Shown one piece after another: positions 17,531 to 25,981 of a DNA stretch of 64,000 nucleotides. Both the position numbers and the translations under genes were made by a program. Each line of letters begins with the position of its first letter. The stretch's first letter is position 1. The notes beneath the pieces were generated by a model. The model was not told where the DNA came from. It saw only the letters and a list, made by a program, of their open reading frames with translations, and searched no databases. Source of the stretch: AAA164-E04 sp964342825 (lineage in GTDB: Bacteria; Verrucomicrobiota; Verrucomicrobiia; Limisphaerales; AAA164-E04); NCBI GenBank assembly GCA_964342825.1, contig CAYFHO010000001.1, positions 1 through 64,000 of the forward strand, given 5' to 3'.

Positions 17531-18097
17531 TCAAGGGATCAAGCCCATGGTTACCGCAACTGCTTCTTGTTTAATGGTCAACACAGATTTCAGAGTATCC
17601 TGAGATTTCTTGAGTGCTGCTTCCTTTTTGGCACGTGCGTCACGGAATGCTTTGAGTTTTGCCTCGATGTTGTTTCCGGATTCAATCGCCTTTTGCAGGG
17701 CTTCATATGCGGGATCTCCACCGTCGCGGTCTCCACCTCGACCACCGCCCCGGCCGCCAAATCCGCCAAAACCGCCGAATCCGCGCCCACCTGAGCGAAC
17801 TTCACGCTGTTTGGTCTGCACGTCCTCAATCAGAGGCTGAATCGCCTTAAATTCTGCGTCGGAAAATCCGAACTGCTCTTTCATGCGATCTGCAATGCGT
17901 TGGCGAAATTCTTCAGGGTCAAAATTCCCGCGACCACCACGACCACCGCGGTCTCCACGGTCTCCCCCTGGACCTCCTTGTCCACCACGACCCTGTGCCG
18001 ATACATCCAAAGATGTGAGTGAGATCGCCACAAGGGCGAACAAAAATGACAATGTTTTTAGGTATTTGATCATACGAAAGAGGTTAGACGCGATCAT
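17531..18097 (-). CDS. Exported RGG-rich protein at the head of the secretion operon
   Basis: A 188-residue protein of unknown function with a signal peptide (from Met9 to about residue 35, ending DVSAQ). The mature part begins with Gly/Arg/Asp-rich repeats of the GGDRGDRGG type (residues 36-58), then a helical segment (FDPEEFRQRIADRMKEQFGFSDAEFKAIQPLIEDV), a second Gly-rich block (about 102-125) and a C-terminal helical segment. The helical parts resemble Spy/CpxP-type periplasmic proteins, but this is only a pattern impression. Starts at ATG 18097 or ATG 18073. The same RGG style appears inside the split secretin of the same operon. The stop codon lies in a 10-bp palindrome, CTTGATCAAG. Confidence 0.72.
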   Translation of the reverse strand: MIASNLFRMIKYLKTLSFLFALVAISLTSLDVSAQGRGGQGGPGGDRGDRGGRGGRGNFDPEEFRQRIADRMKEQFGFSDAEFKAIQPLIEDVQTKQREVRSGGRGFGGFGGFGGRGGGRGGDRDGGDPAYEALQKAIESGNNIEAKLKAFRDARAKKEAALKKSQDTLKSVLTIKQEAVAVTMGLIP

Positions 18098-18196
18098 TCA
18101 CCAAGTGGTTACACTGATTTAAACTGAAATCGATAAAGTTCACCCAACCGCAAAAGCCGCCCGGGAATAGCGACCTGTCATATAACTCAAACCTAT

Positions 18197-18619
18197 ATGT
18201 TTATTAAGGGATTCATCAAGAAAGCGCGTACTAAATCCATTGGCCAGGGCCTCGGACTCATTGCCTTTGCTATGGGATTACTTTTTGGTAAGCAGGTCCA
18301 TCATCCCGGATGGCGGCACCAAATCTCCGTCACCCCGCATGACCATCATCTTTTACAGGAATCCATCCAACAATACTGCCGAGACCACCACAGAGACAGG
18401 CTGAACTCCCCGGAATGGATCACTCCGCAACAACTCGCCGAACAAGGCTACCTCCATATGGATTCCGCCCAGCGTTGGAATTCCATGAAGCTAAAGCTCC
18501 GTTTACCAATCCAAAATGAAGACACAGGACCAGTGGAACATGTTCTGGCCGAGGCCACCTCTCCTGGTGGAGATAAACTTTACTTGATGACCGATGGTAG
18601 TATTCAGAATTCTTTCTAG
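18197..18619 (+). CDS. Small membrane-anchored protein of unknown function
   Basis: A 140-residue protein with a basic N-terminus, one hydrophobic segment (about residues 14-30, IGQGLGLIAFAMGLLFG) and a His-rich soluble domain (QVHHPGWRHQ, PHDHHLL). The later part, with ITPQQLAEQGYL and a C-terminal MTDGSIQ, resembles the C-terminal half of some prepilin-like proteins that read DGSV/IQ, but there is no prepilin cleavage site. Divergent from the RGG-rich gene, with a 99-bp shared upstream region. No competing frame is convincing here. A 7-bp inverted repeat (TGGAATT/AATTCCA at 18623-18643) follows the stop, without a T-tract. Confidence 0.55.
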   Translation: MFIKGFIKKARTKSIGQGLGLIAFAMGLLFGKQVHHPGWRHQISVTPHDHHLLQESIQQYCRDHHRDRLNSPEWITPQQLAEQGYLHMDSAQRWNSMKLKLRLPIQNEDTGPVEHVLAEATSPGGDKLYLMTDGSIQNSF

Positions 18620-18737
18620 TCATGGAATTCCAGCTCAATTCCAAAAGTTGTGAGATCCTTAGTTTTTTACAAATGAAACACCAAATACTTGTTTCCATGA
18701 TCCTAACTTAGCTAAACTTTCTGCCAACATTGGATAC

Positions 18738-18962
18738 ATGAATGTGACCATTCACGAAGCAAAAATCCACTTGTCACGCCTCATACAGCATGCACTTCTT
18801 GGAGAGGAAGTTGTGATCTCAAAGGGTCAACAGCGTGTTGTGAAATTGGTGCCGATAGAATCGGCTCAGCCAAAACGGCGATTGGGTGGGGCGAAAGGCA
18901 TCATCAAAAAAATGTCTCCTGATTTCAATGACGAGATAGGTGACTTTGTGGATGAAGCCTGA
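18738..18962 (+). CDS. Phd/YefM-type antitoxin
   Basis: A 74-residue protein with the Phd-family pattern: MNVTIHEAKIHLSRLIQHALLGEEVVI (strand, helix, helix) and QQRVVKLVPIE, followed by a short charged, probably disordered tail that would neutralise a PIN toxin. Members bind DNA as dimers and repress their own operon. The end overlaps the remnant of the toxin gene by 11 bp, the usual arrangement of vapBC-type modules. The antitoxin frame looks intact although the toxin is broken. Confidence 0.82.
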   Translation: MNVTIHEAKIHLSRLIQHALLGEEVVISKGQQRVVKLVPIESAQPKRRLGGAKGIIKKMSPDFNDEIGDFVDEA

Positions 18963-19269
18963 ACCGTATTTGATCGATGCCCACGCTTTCCTTTGGGCTG
19001 TAGACGGGTCTGAACAACTGAGCCACAAAGCCAAAGGAAAATTAGATCTTGGACTTCATTGGGAGAAGAAACTCGTAGCACAAAGAAAATCAAACAGGTA
19101 ACAATGGTTAGAGGTGGCTACTTCACATTGTGAGAAAATCATTGGATTGCCCAATCACCACAAAGATCCGTTTGATCGGATGCTCGTTGCGCAAGCTCAA
19201 TGTGAAAACCTGATGATTCTTTCCTGTGATCCAAAGCTTGGATTATATCCTTTGAAAGTGGTTTGGTAA
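18952..19269 (+). pseudogene. Decayed PIN-domain toxin (VapC-like)
   Basis: Reading from ATG 18952 gives MKPEPYLIDAHAFLWAVDG, the start of a PIN toxin with the first catalytic Asp (LIDAH), then SHKAKGKLDLGLHW and a TAA stop at 19099. In the same frame after that stop the sequence continues with QWLEVATSHCEKIIGLPNHH, KDPFDRMLVAQAQ and LMILSCDPKLGLYPLKVVW, which is the typical C-terminal half including the conserved Asp of KDPFDR. Compared with the usual 125-130 residues, about 25 codons are missing between SHKAKG and KLDLGL (the segment that normally contains the W-E-I helix), and one in-frame nonsense codon is present. The result is an inactive toxin gene. Readthrough at 19099 would still give a shortened protein. 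Confidence 0.8.
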
Positions 19270-19283
19270 TGATCTACCTGATC

Positions 19284-20267
19284 TCACATCAATTTCATTT
19301 TGGGCAAATCCTGAGTATCGATGAGCCCCACAGGTTCTCCTGATTGATTAATGACAATCAGATCATCAATCGGTTTTTGATCGAAAAGATTCAAGGCTTC
19401 GACTGCCAGAGATTCTTCCTGAATCGTGATGGGGTTGGGAGACATCACTTTTCCGATGGCTGCCTCAAGCGGATGTTTTTCCCTGGCCAAATAACGCCTG
19501 AGATCCCCGTCCGTAAAGATTCCCACCAATTTTCCCGAATCATCGACCACACTCACACAACCAGCTTTGGCCTGCCCCATCACAAGGAGTGTATCCTTGA
19601 TGGAAGTGGACATCGCTGTCACCGGATTGCGGGATCCGGATCGCATGACATCCTTGATTTTCAATAGAAGCGCACGGCCGATGGCTCCAGAGGGGTGACG
19701 GGTGGCAAAGTCTTCTTTGCGAAATCCTCGTGCCTCCAATGTTGCCATGGCCAGGGCATCACCCATCACCAGCATAGCCGTTGTGCTGGAGGTTGGGGCT
19801 AAATTAAAAGGGCAGGCTTCTTTGGGGACTTCAACATTCAAAACCAGGTCGCAAGCCCGGGCCAGGGTGGAATGGGGCATTCCGGTCATGCCGATCAATT
19901 GAACATGGAACCTTTTCAGGGCTGGTAAAAGATTGAGTAATTCTTCTGTTTCCCCTGAATAACTGAGCACCAAAAGCAGGTCACCATCATTCACCACCCC
20001 AAGGTCTCCATGCAAAGCATCGACGCTGTCCAGCAAGACGCTGGTCGTTCCTGTGCTGGTCAGGGTGGCAGCGATTTTTCGTCCAATGTTTCCAGACTTG
20101 CCAATGCCCACAACAACCACTTTTCCCCTGGCGTCCATTGTTTTCACCAGCGATTCAACCGCTTGATGGAAGGCATCATCCAGGAGTCCTGTCACATGTT
20201 CCAGTGCTTCGCGTTCAATATGGAACACGTTTCTGGCACGCTGTACATGGATCGATTCACTCATCAT
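19284..20267 (-). CDS. kdsD: D-arabinose 5-phosphate isomerase (KpsF/GutQ family)
   Basis: A 327-residue enzyme with an N-terminal SIS domain and two C-terminal CBS domains, the normal size and order of the family. The SIS part shows VVVVGIGKSGNIGRKIAATLTSTG, the DALHGDLGVV loop, SYSGETEE, and APTSSTTAMLVMGDALA followed by DFATRHPSGAIGR. CBS repeats begin at about residues 205 and 270. It converts D-ribulose 5-phosphate to D-arabinose 5-phosphate, the first committed step towards Kdo of lipopolysaccharide, which implies a Gram-negative envelope. It ends 14 bp past the toxin remnant on the opposite strand. Confidence 0.93.
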   Translation of the reverse strand: MMSESIHVQRARNVFHIEREALEHVTGLLDDAFHQAVESLVKTMDARGKVVVVGIGKSGNIGRKIAATLTSTGTTSVLLDSVDALHGDLGVVNDGDLLLVLSYSGETEELLNLLPALKRFHVQLIGMTGMPHSTLARACDLVLNVEVPKEACPFNLAPTSSTTAMLVMGDALAMATLEARGFRKEDFATRHPSGAIGRALLLKIKDVMRSGSRNPVTAMSTSIKDTLLVMGQAKAGCVSVVDDSGKLVGIFTDGDLRRYLAREKHPLEAAIGKVMSPNPITIQEESLAVEALNLFDQKPIDDLIVINQSGEPVGLIDTQDLPKMKLM

Positions 20268-20326
20268 TTACGGTAAGAACTCATGTTGTAAAATCGCCGA
20301 GTAAGCTTCAAGAAGATTGATATCCT

Positions 20327-21853
20327 TCAGGATTCGGAAGTTGCCTGAACATCATCCATCAAGTTGTGGATTGAGGATATCCATTCGGGGGATGTTTGTC
20401 TCAATCCTTCCGGGTATCGGTATATGGATTCGAGGGTGCGAACTCCCAATTGACCATCGGATAACTCAACATGCCTGGAATCAATCAGTGTTGGGTGAGG
20501 CACTCCCGCTGCATGACAGACCCGAAGGATTTCTTTGCGCAGCACCCTGACATAATTTGCCAATCTTGCGGATTTTTGGGTAGGATCCAAACCTCGCATG
20601 AGCCATGCGTTCTGCGTCGCAACTCCGGCTGGGCAGTGACCAGTATGACACCGTTGCGCCTGGATGCATCCAATGGCCAACATGGCTTCGCGCCCCACCG
20701 AGATCGCATCACATCCTAATGCGAAGGCGACCATGGCAGTTTCCGGAAAACCCAACTTACCCGATCCCATAAAGACAATTTTATCCCCGAGGTTTTGCTC
20801 TGCGAATTTAAGATAGACACGGCTGAATGCCTGTTTGAATGGTAATGCAACATGATCCGAAAACACCAAAGGAGCCGCTCCGGTTCCTCCTTCCCCCCCA
20901 TCGACGGTGATAAAATCCAGGCCACGAGAGCCGGTGGACATTTCGAGGGCGAGTTGGTCCCAGAATTCCAGTTGCCCCACAGCCGATTTGATCCCCACCG
21001 GTAAACCAGAAGTCTCAGCAAGTTGTTCGGCAAAATCAAGCAGACTGTCCGCATCGGAAAATGCGCTATGAACGGGAGGACTGACGCAGGCTTTTCGCGG
21101 TTCAACGCCTCTGATGGCCGCAATCTCCGGCGTTACTTTTTGGGCAGGCACAATTCCACCCAGTCCAGCCTTGGCTCCCTGGCTGAGCTTGATCTCGATG
21201 GCACGTATCTGGGGATGTTTCTGGACGGTATCCTTGAATGCAGACAGATCGAACCGACCCTCTCGAGTTCGACATCCAAAATACCCGGTTCCAATCTGCC
21301 AAATCAGATCCGCACCGTGCAGATGATGCCTGGAGATGCCACCTTCTCCGGTATTGTGAAGAGCACCTGAAAGCGCACACCCTCGATCGATTGCCTCGGT
21401 TGCTGCTGAACTCAGACTCCCAAAACTCATGGCTGAGATGTTCACAACTGAACGCATGCGAAAGGCTTTCCGCCGTTCGCGATGTTGTCCAAGCACCTTG
21501 GCACATGGAATGGGATAATCCGGGGAGCGGATGGGTTTGTTCAGCGGGAAGGGGCTATGCTTGATGAAGATGTAATTTGGAGTCTGTTCCAGATCATTAT
21601 CGGTGCCGAATCCAAAGTAATCATTTTCTTTTTTCGAGGTGGCATAGACCCAACGACGTTGATCACGGGTGAACGGTCGCTCCTCGTCATTGTCTGTAAC
21701 GATGTATTGACGTAACTCAGGGCCTATGGCTTCCAGGATGTAGCGAAAATGCCCAATGATTGGGAAATTCCTCAGAATGGCATGCTTTTTCTGACATAGA
21801 TCATAAACAAGTACCAATCCAAGCAGAACCAGTATGATCCAAATCCATGTCAT
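20327..21853 (-). CDS. FMN-binding glutamate synthase-like protein (GltB alpha-subunit core)
   Basis: A 508-residue protein with an N-terminal membrane segment (about residues 3-20, WIWIILVLLGLVLVYDL) followed by the FMN/iron-sulfur barrel of glutamate synthase. Visible are the FMN-site stretches NISAMSFGSLS, GEGGISRHH and TVDGGEGGTGAAP, and the three cysteines of the 3Fe-4S cluster in CIQAQRCHTGHCPAG (spacing C-x5-C-x4-C). The glutaminase domain and the GXGXG beta-helix of full GltB are absent, so the substrate is uncertain. Annotated relatives are called FMN-binding glutamate synthase family proteins. It lies 47 bp after clpP-like in the same direction. Confidence 0.88.
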   Translation of the reverse strand: MTWIWIILVLLGLVLVYDLCQKKHAILRNFPIIGHFRYILEAIGPELRQYIVTDNDEERPFTRDQRRWVYATSKKENDYFGFGTDNDLEQTPNYIFIKHSPFPLNKPIRSPDYPIPCAKVLGQHRERRKAFRMRSVVNISAMSFGSLSSAATEAIDRGCALSGALHNTGEGGISRHHLHGADLIWQIGTGYFGCRTREGRFDLSAFKDTVQKHPQIRAIEIKLSQGAKAGLGGIVPAQKVTPEIAAIRGVEPRKACVSPPVHSAFSDADSLLDFAEQLAETSGLPVGIKSAVGQLEFWDQLALEMSTGSRGLDFITVDGGEGGTGAAPLVFSDHVALPFKQAFSRVYLKFAEQNLGDKIVFMGSGKLGFPETAMVAFALGCDAISVGREAMLAIGCIQAQRCHTGHCPAGVATQNAWLMRGLDPTQKSARLANYVRVLRKEILRVCHAAGVPHPTLIDSRHVELSDGQLGVRTLESIYRYPEGLRQTSPEWISSIHNLMDDVQATSES

Positions 21854-21900
21854 GTGCTAGGCCACGTTGAGTTATTCTCGCAACACTTGCCCCCTCAATA

Positions 21901-22488
21901 TCAAGGTAAATCACTGATGGTTTTGATGACTTTCCCGACAAGTCCGTAGTCCATCGCTTCTTTGGGATCCATCCAGAAATTTCGATCACTGTCCTGCCTG
22001 ACCTTTTCAATGGGCTGGCCAGTCTGATCGGCAAAGGTTTGGTTGAGTCGTTCGCGCATTTTGATGATTTCGCGCGCTTCAATTTCTGCATCCGATGCGG
22101 AACCTCCTACACCGCCCATGGGTTGATGCAACATGAAACGGGTGTTGGGCAGGCTCAATCGGTATTTTTTGGGAGGTGCGGCATAAATCAAGGCCCCCGC
22201 ACTGGCCACCCAACCGGTTCCAATCACATAAACTTTCGATTTCACAAAACGAATCATGTCAAAAATAGTATCCCCCGATTCGACATGACCGCCCTGTGAA
22301 TTAATGATCACTTTGATGGGATCATTGGATTCATTATCAAGATACAGCAGGGCCTGGGTTACTTTTTCAGCCACTTCCTGGTTGATCTCACCAAAAAGGG
22401 TGATCGTCCTCTGCTTGGAGAGGGATTCAAAAACTTTGTTGGGCACTACCGGTTTTGATTCTTCTGATTCCTTATTTAATTGCATCAT
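21901..22488 (-). CDS. ClpP-type serine protease paralogue
   Basis: A 195-residue ClpP-fold peptidase. The triad can be placed: Ser in TGWVASAGALI, His in MLHQPMGG and Asp in SDRNFWMDPKEAMDYGL. The oxyanion stretch is INSQGGHVESGDTIFDM. It differs from housekeeping ClpP, which has G-x-A-A-S-M-G-A around the serine and S-P-G-G in the loop. Such GWVASAG paralogues exist beside a normal ClpP in several phyla; whether this one works with a Clp ATPase is unknown, and no clpX or clpA lies nearby. The N-terminus begins directly with a hydrophilic axial region and has no signal peptide, so it acts in the cytoplasm. Confidence 0.85.
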   Translation of the reverse strand: MMQLNKESEESKPVVPNKVFESLSKQRTITLFGEINQEVAEKVTQALLYLDNESNDPIKVIINSQGGHVESGDTIFDMIRFVKSKVYVIGTGWVASAGALIYAAPPKKYRLSLPNTRFMLHQPMGGVGGSASDAEIEAREIIKMRERLNQTFADQTGQPIEKVRQDSDRNFWMDPKEAMDYGLVGKVIKTISDLP

Positions 22489-22630
22489 GCTGCTGACAAT
22501 TTGATGAGTTGAACCCCTTGGTGCAAGCGATATTTGGCGAAGCTTGAAGGATACTGACTAACTCAGAATATCCTCAATGGTTCATCACACCTTTCTACCT
22601 TAGTTGAATTCCTTTCAATTTTCCCGCGAA

Positions 22631-24400
22631 TCATGATTTTTTCTGAATACTGGATTCGGACACCAAGGTTTGAAACTCGCTGAGTACTCGCTTGCGTGTG
22701 TAACGCCAAGCGTAGAAATAATTCCACAGCACTCCAATCAGGCACCAGAAAAGAATACGACCGCTTCCGAAATATGCATACCCTGGATCCGTGGTCATAT
22801 CCCGTCGTGAACTTGAATGAGCTGGAGGCATTTCGATCCATGGTTCAATCCATGCAAAAGTGTATCTTGCAAATGGATTCCAGAGCATTTCCCAAATGGG
22901 AACCATACAGAAATAGATCGACCAGGGAACAGCCAACATCCAGACAACGGACCTCCCTATGGCTTTATGAGAACTGCCTGTAGTAAGAGCATACCAAATG
23001 GCTACCCATCCGATGGAGGCCATGTCCAGACCCAACATGCCAATGCCTGCCATGTATTGAAAGCGCATCAGGTAAATGTTCTCCATGTTGCCACCAACGA
23101 TTCCTGAATTCTTAGGTACAGCAACAAAGCTCACCAGTATGATCTCTAAAACCAAAAACAACACTACAGGTTTCCAAAACTGAAGTAGAGAGGCCTTGAA
23201 AATCCCGTTGACAATCCCGCGCGCGCCCAATGGTGTGGTGACAACCAATTCGAGTGCTCCGGTGCGACGGTCTTCTGCGATGGCGGAAGCGGCTTCGGAT
23301 GCCACCCAGATTTTCAGGAAAAAGTGAACGAACATTCCGAGCGACATCAAAACGGTCGATTCAGCCATGACCTCTCCATTGGTCCTGTAACCGATCACCC
23401 AGATGAACATGACAGAAATGACCAGGGTCCAGACGTATTTGAGCTTCAGTTTTTCACGCATGACCATCCAGGTCATGGGATGGTGGTCCAGTAACCATTG
23501 CCGGTGGGCTCGTCGCTTTTCACCTCGTCCAAAAAGAAAGTAGTGCCAGCGTTCTCGAATGACATCGAACCAGGTTGAGCGTCCTCCACCTGAAGTGACC
23601 TTGGCAATGGCGCGGCCCGAGCGATAGAGCAGAAACCACGCGAGGAGGTGTGGTATCAGGATGGAGGCATAAAATCCGATGGCTCCAGACTGTACGCCCA
23701 GGAAGCCAAACAAGGCAGACCTGCCAAAAAATCCGCTGACAATACCGTTCATAGATGTCAACGGAGAAAGCCAGAGCAACAGGTGGGAAACAGGTTTAAG
23801 GAAATCCGGTCCCCGGTCTTGTTCCATGAACTCAAATACAATAAAAGGCCCTATATAAATCGTTAATAATAAACCAATCGAAGCCCACAGCGCCTTTCGT
23901 TCATCTTTGCTGATCGATGAAATGAAGGTTCCGATGGAGATAGACAGAAACATGCAGTTCAAAAGCATCAGCACGGTTTTTCCGACCAGGGTCAAGGTGA
24001 CACCACCCATTTGAAGCGTCATTGCCAGAATGGGAACGAATGCCAGCAGTCCGTAGAACAGGTTCAGTCCGTAGGCACATAATTTCCCAAAAACCACATC
24101 CACCGGCCTCAGATCTGTCAGGAAAAGTAAACCCAAAGTACCATCACGTTTTTCTCGGCTGAGGCAATCCGAGCACACAAACACTCCGGAAAAGGAACTG
24201 AACAAAAAGGCAATGGTGGTGAGAGTCAGAAACAAGTTGATTCCCTGACCAGTGCCGAGTCCCCCTGAACTCGAATATTGAAAGACCGCTCGGGCACAGA
24301 AGGCCAGGCAGATGAATACGGTCACCACCCTCAACCGATAGGTCAGCGGTTTTCTGGCCGCAATTTGCAATTCACGGCCGACAACAGGAAAGAAATTCAT
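22631..24400 (-). CDS. ABC-2 type transporter permease
   Basis: A 589-residue membrane protein with at least twelve predicted helices in two halves. The N-terminal half has the ABC-2 permease features: VVGRELQIAARKPLTYRLR, a first helix, FSGVFVCSDCLSREKRDGTLGLLFLTDLRPVDVVFGK (the coupling segment that reads E-K-R-x-G-T-L-G-L-L). A second copy of this coupling pattern occurs near residue 395 (AIAEDRRTGALELVVTTPLG). The doubled organisation suggests two fused permease halves. The ATP-binding partner is not next to it in this window. The substrate is unknown. Confidence 0.8.
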   Translation of the reverse strand: MNFFPVVGRELQIAARKPLTYRLRVVTVFICLAFCARAVFQYSSSGGLGTGQGINLFLTLTTIAFLFSSFSGVFVCSDCLSREKRDGTLGLLFLTDLRPVDVVFGKLCAYGLNLFYGLLAFVPILAMTLQMGGVTLTLVGKTVLMLLNCMFLSISIGTFISSISKDERKALWASIGLLLTIYIGPFIVFEFMEQDRGPDFLKPVSHLLLWLSPLTSMNGIVSGFFGRSALFGFLGVQSGAIGFYASILIPHLLAWFLLYRSGRAIAKVTSGGGRSTWFDVIRERWHYFLFGRGEKRRAHRQWLLDHHPMTWMVMREKLKLKYVWTLVISVMFIWVIGYRTNGEVMAESTVLMSLGMFVHFFLKIWVASEAASAIAEDRRTGALELVVTTPLGARGIVNGIFKASLLQFWKPVVLFLVLEIILVSFVAVPKNSGIVGGNMENIYLMRFQYMAGIGMLGLDMASIGWVAIWYALTTGSSHKAIGRSVVWMLAVPWSIYFCMVPIWEMLWNPFARYTFAWIEPWIEMPPAHSSSRRDMTTDPGYAYFGSGRILFWCLIGVLWNYFYAWRYTRKRVLSEFQTLVSESSIQKKS

Positions 24401-24495
24401 CGCATGGCTCCCTCCGTTAAGGTTTGGTCTTTGTGAACTGAATACAAATTCACCTCTGGATGGTGATTTGTTTCAAAAGAAAGCAAAAGAAAGGG

Positions 24496-25410
24496 TTACC
24501 TGTTTTTTAACCTTCCACTGAGCCGGGATCGAGCTGATTCCAGGATTTTACGTTCCTTGTCCGTCAGGCTATGGATCCCGTGAGCAGAGATTTTTTCGAG
24601 GATGGGATCCACTTCACGACTGATAAACTCTTCCTCCGTCAACGGAGCCTGGCTCTTGCCTGATTTGGTAACGCGCTTGAGTACGTTGCCCACCTTGCTG
24701 ACCGGTTGCGTTTGCCTGACTCGACCGCCTGCGGGACGAGTTGGTAATCCAAATGAGAACGTTTTTCCTTCAACCACGAAATGTACATACAGCAATCCCG
24801 CAATGGCTCCACCGAAATGACCCGCATGAGACACTCCACCCCCTTTCGAGAATATGAGACCCAAACCCGCTATGGCTAACAATATGAAAAACAAGTGCTT
24901 GACCTTGATCGTAATAGGGATGGGGAACATCATCAACGGAGTGTCCGGCCACATTCTTGCAAACACAGCAATCAACCCGTAGACCCCTGCCGAAGCACCC
25001 ACCATCAACATGGGGATGGTATTGCCGTTGATTGCCCAGGCGATGATGACATGCAGCAATCCACCGGCAATGCCCGACAAGAAATAGAGCCTGAAAAAGC
25101 CCGCTTTGCCCTGAGATTCTTCAATGCTTTTGCCGAAAAGATAGAGTCCCCAGCAATTGAACAACAAGTGAAGGAGGTTGCCGTGAATAAACTGGAAAGT
25201 GATCAGTTGCCATAGAAACCCTCGAGAAATACCGGTCTGACTCAGGAAAAAGTAATCTCCCCAGACAGATCCCAGCAAAGCATTCTGAGCAGGCTGAGTG
25301 AATACCTGGAGCAAGAACACCCCGGCGCAGATGACAATAAGCATCACCACCGCCGAATACTGTGTTTTCGGTCGATAGGGGGACTGCATATAAGAGCGGT
25401 CATCTAGCAT
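24496..25410 (-). CDS. Rhomboid-family intramembrane serine protease
   Basis: About 304 residues from ATG 25410 (a TTG at 25446 would add 12). Rhomboid features are clear: HLLFNCWGLYLFG in helix 2, the catalytic Ser in GASAGVYGLIAVF and the catalytic His in SHAGHFGGAIAGLLY, with six membrane helices between about residues 20 and 215. The C-terminal 90 residues form a soluble, basic and then helical tail (LTEEEFISREVDPILEKISAHGIHSLTDKERKIL) that resembles the tails of GlpG-like rhomboids in this phylum. The enzyme cleaves membrane-spanning substrates at the inner membrane. A 9-bp inverted repeat with one bulge (24445-24470) lies between its stop and the permease gene. Confidence 0.9.
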   Translation of the reverse strand: MLDDRSYMQSPYRPKTQYSAVVMLIVICAGVFLLQVFTQPAQNALLGSVWGDYFFLSQTGISRGFLWQLITFQFIHGNLLHLLFNCWGLYLFGKSIEESQGKAGFFRLYFLSGIAGGLLHVIIAWAINGNTIPMLMVGASAGVYGLIAVFARMWPDTPLMMFPIPITIKVKHLFFILLAIAGLGLIFSKGGGVSHAGHFGGAIAGLLYVHFVVEGKTFSFGLPTRPAGGRVRQTQPVSKVGNVLKRVTKSGKSQAPLTEEEFISREVDPILEKISAHGIHSLTDKERKILESARSRLSGRLKNR

Positions 25411-25539
25411 CGACGGCAACCTACCCACTCCGTCTGGACAATTCAAGTCTCACGCAATTTTACATCCAAAAAAACAGAAGGCATATTTCAACACAACCGA
25501 CGCCTTTTACTTCGGGATAATCAAAGGAGGGGCGGTGGA

Positions 25540-25794
25540 TCAGGGTTCATTTTGGATGACAGAAGCTTTGATCATGAGAGCCTGACTCAGGGCTTGCTGG
25601 TGTGCGGCCAGTCTTTCAACTGGTGTCATGGCAAGGGAGTCTTCAAGAAGAGCCATGTCCACTCCGTTTTCAAAAGCCGCTCGCCAGTCTGGTCCAGCAT
25701 TCTCTGGGCAAACGTAACCACGATTCAGCGCTTGCGACAACGAATCAGCTTCCATTGTCGTGTCAGAGGGTGGCACGTCAAAATGACCGGACAT
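25540..25794 (-). CDS. Small conserved protein (DWRAAFENGVDMALLEDSL type)
   Basis: An 84-residue protein with no named domain. The central part, a W-x3-F-x2-G-V-D-M-A-L-L-E-D-S-L pattern followed by TPVERLAAHQQALSQALMI, is of a kind I have seen in small proteins located beside nucleotidyltransferase genes of several phyla, where they are sometimes considered part of toxin-antitoxin-like pairs. No such partner is next to it here: rhomboid follows and a PiT-like gene lies divergently. ATG 25794 is the only sensible start. A real gene is likely; function unknown. Confidence 0.62.
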   Translation of the reverse strand: MSGHFDVPPSDTTMEADSLSQALNRGYVCPENAGPDWRAAFENGVDMALLEDSLAMTPVERLAAHQQALSQALMIKASVIQNEP

Positions 25795-25981
25795 ATTCTG
25801 AATTGTAACAATACTCAGGAAAGAAAGTTACTCCCAAAAAACAATCTTTCAGATTGATGCTCAGATTTCATTCAATCGTAACAATCTTGAAACGGATTTG
25901 TTACCTGTCATCTGCGGTCATGTTTGCGGAAGCATATGCCTCCTTCAGGCCAATGGAATGCCGTGAAACAATAAAACCCTT

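Noticed and set aside
4987..18097. Reading the operon as a type IV pilus system
   Set aside because: GspG with DPWGNKY and calcium site, GspK, GspL, GspM and the HIJ set are diagnostic of type II secretion; no pilT, pilM-Q set or pilus peptidase is present.
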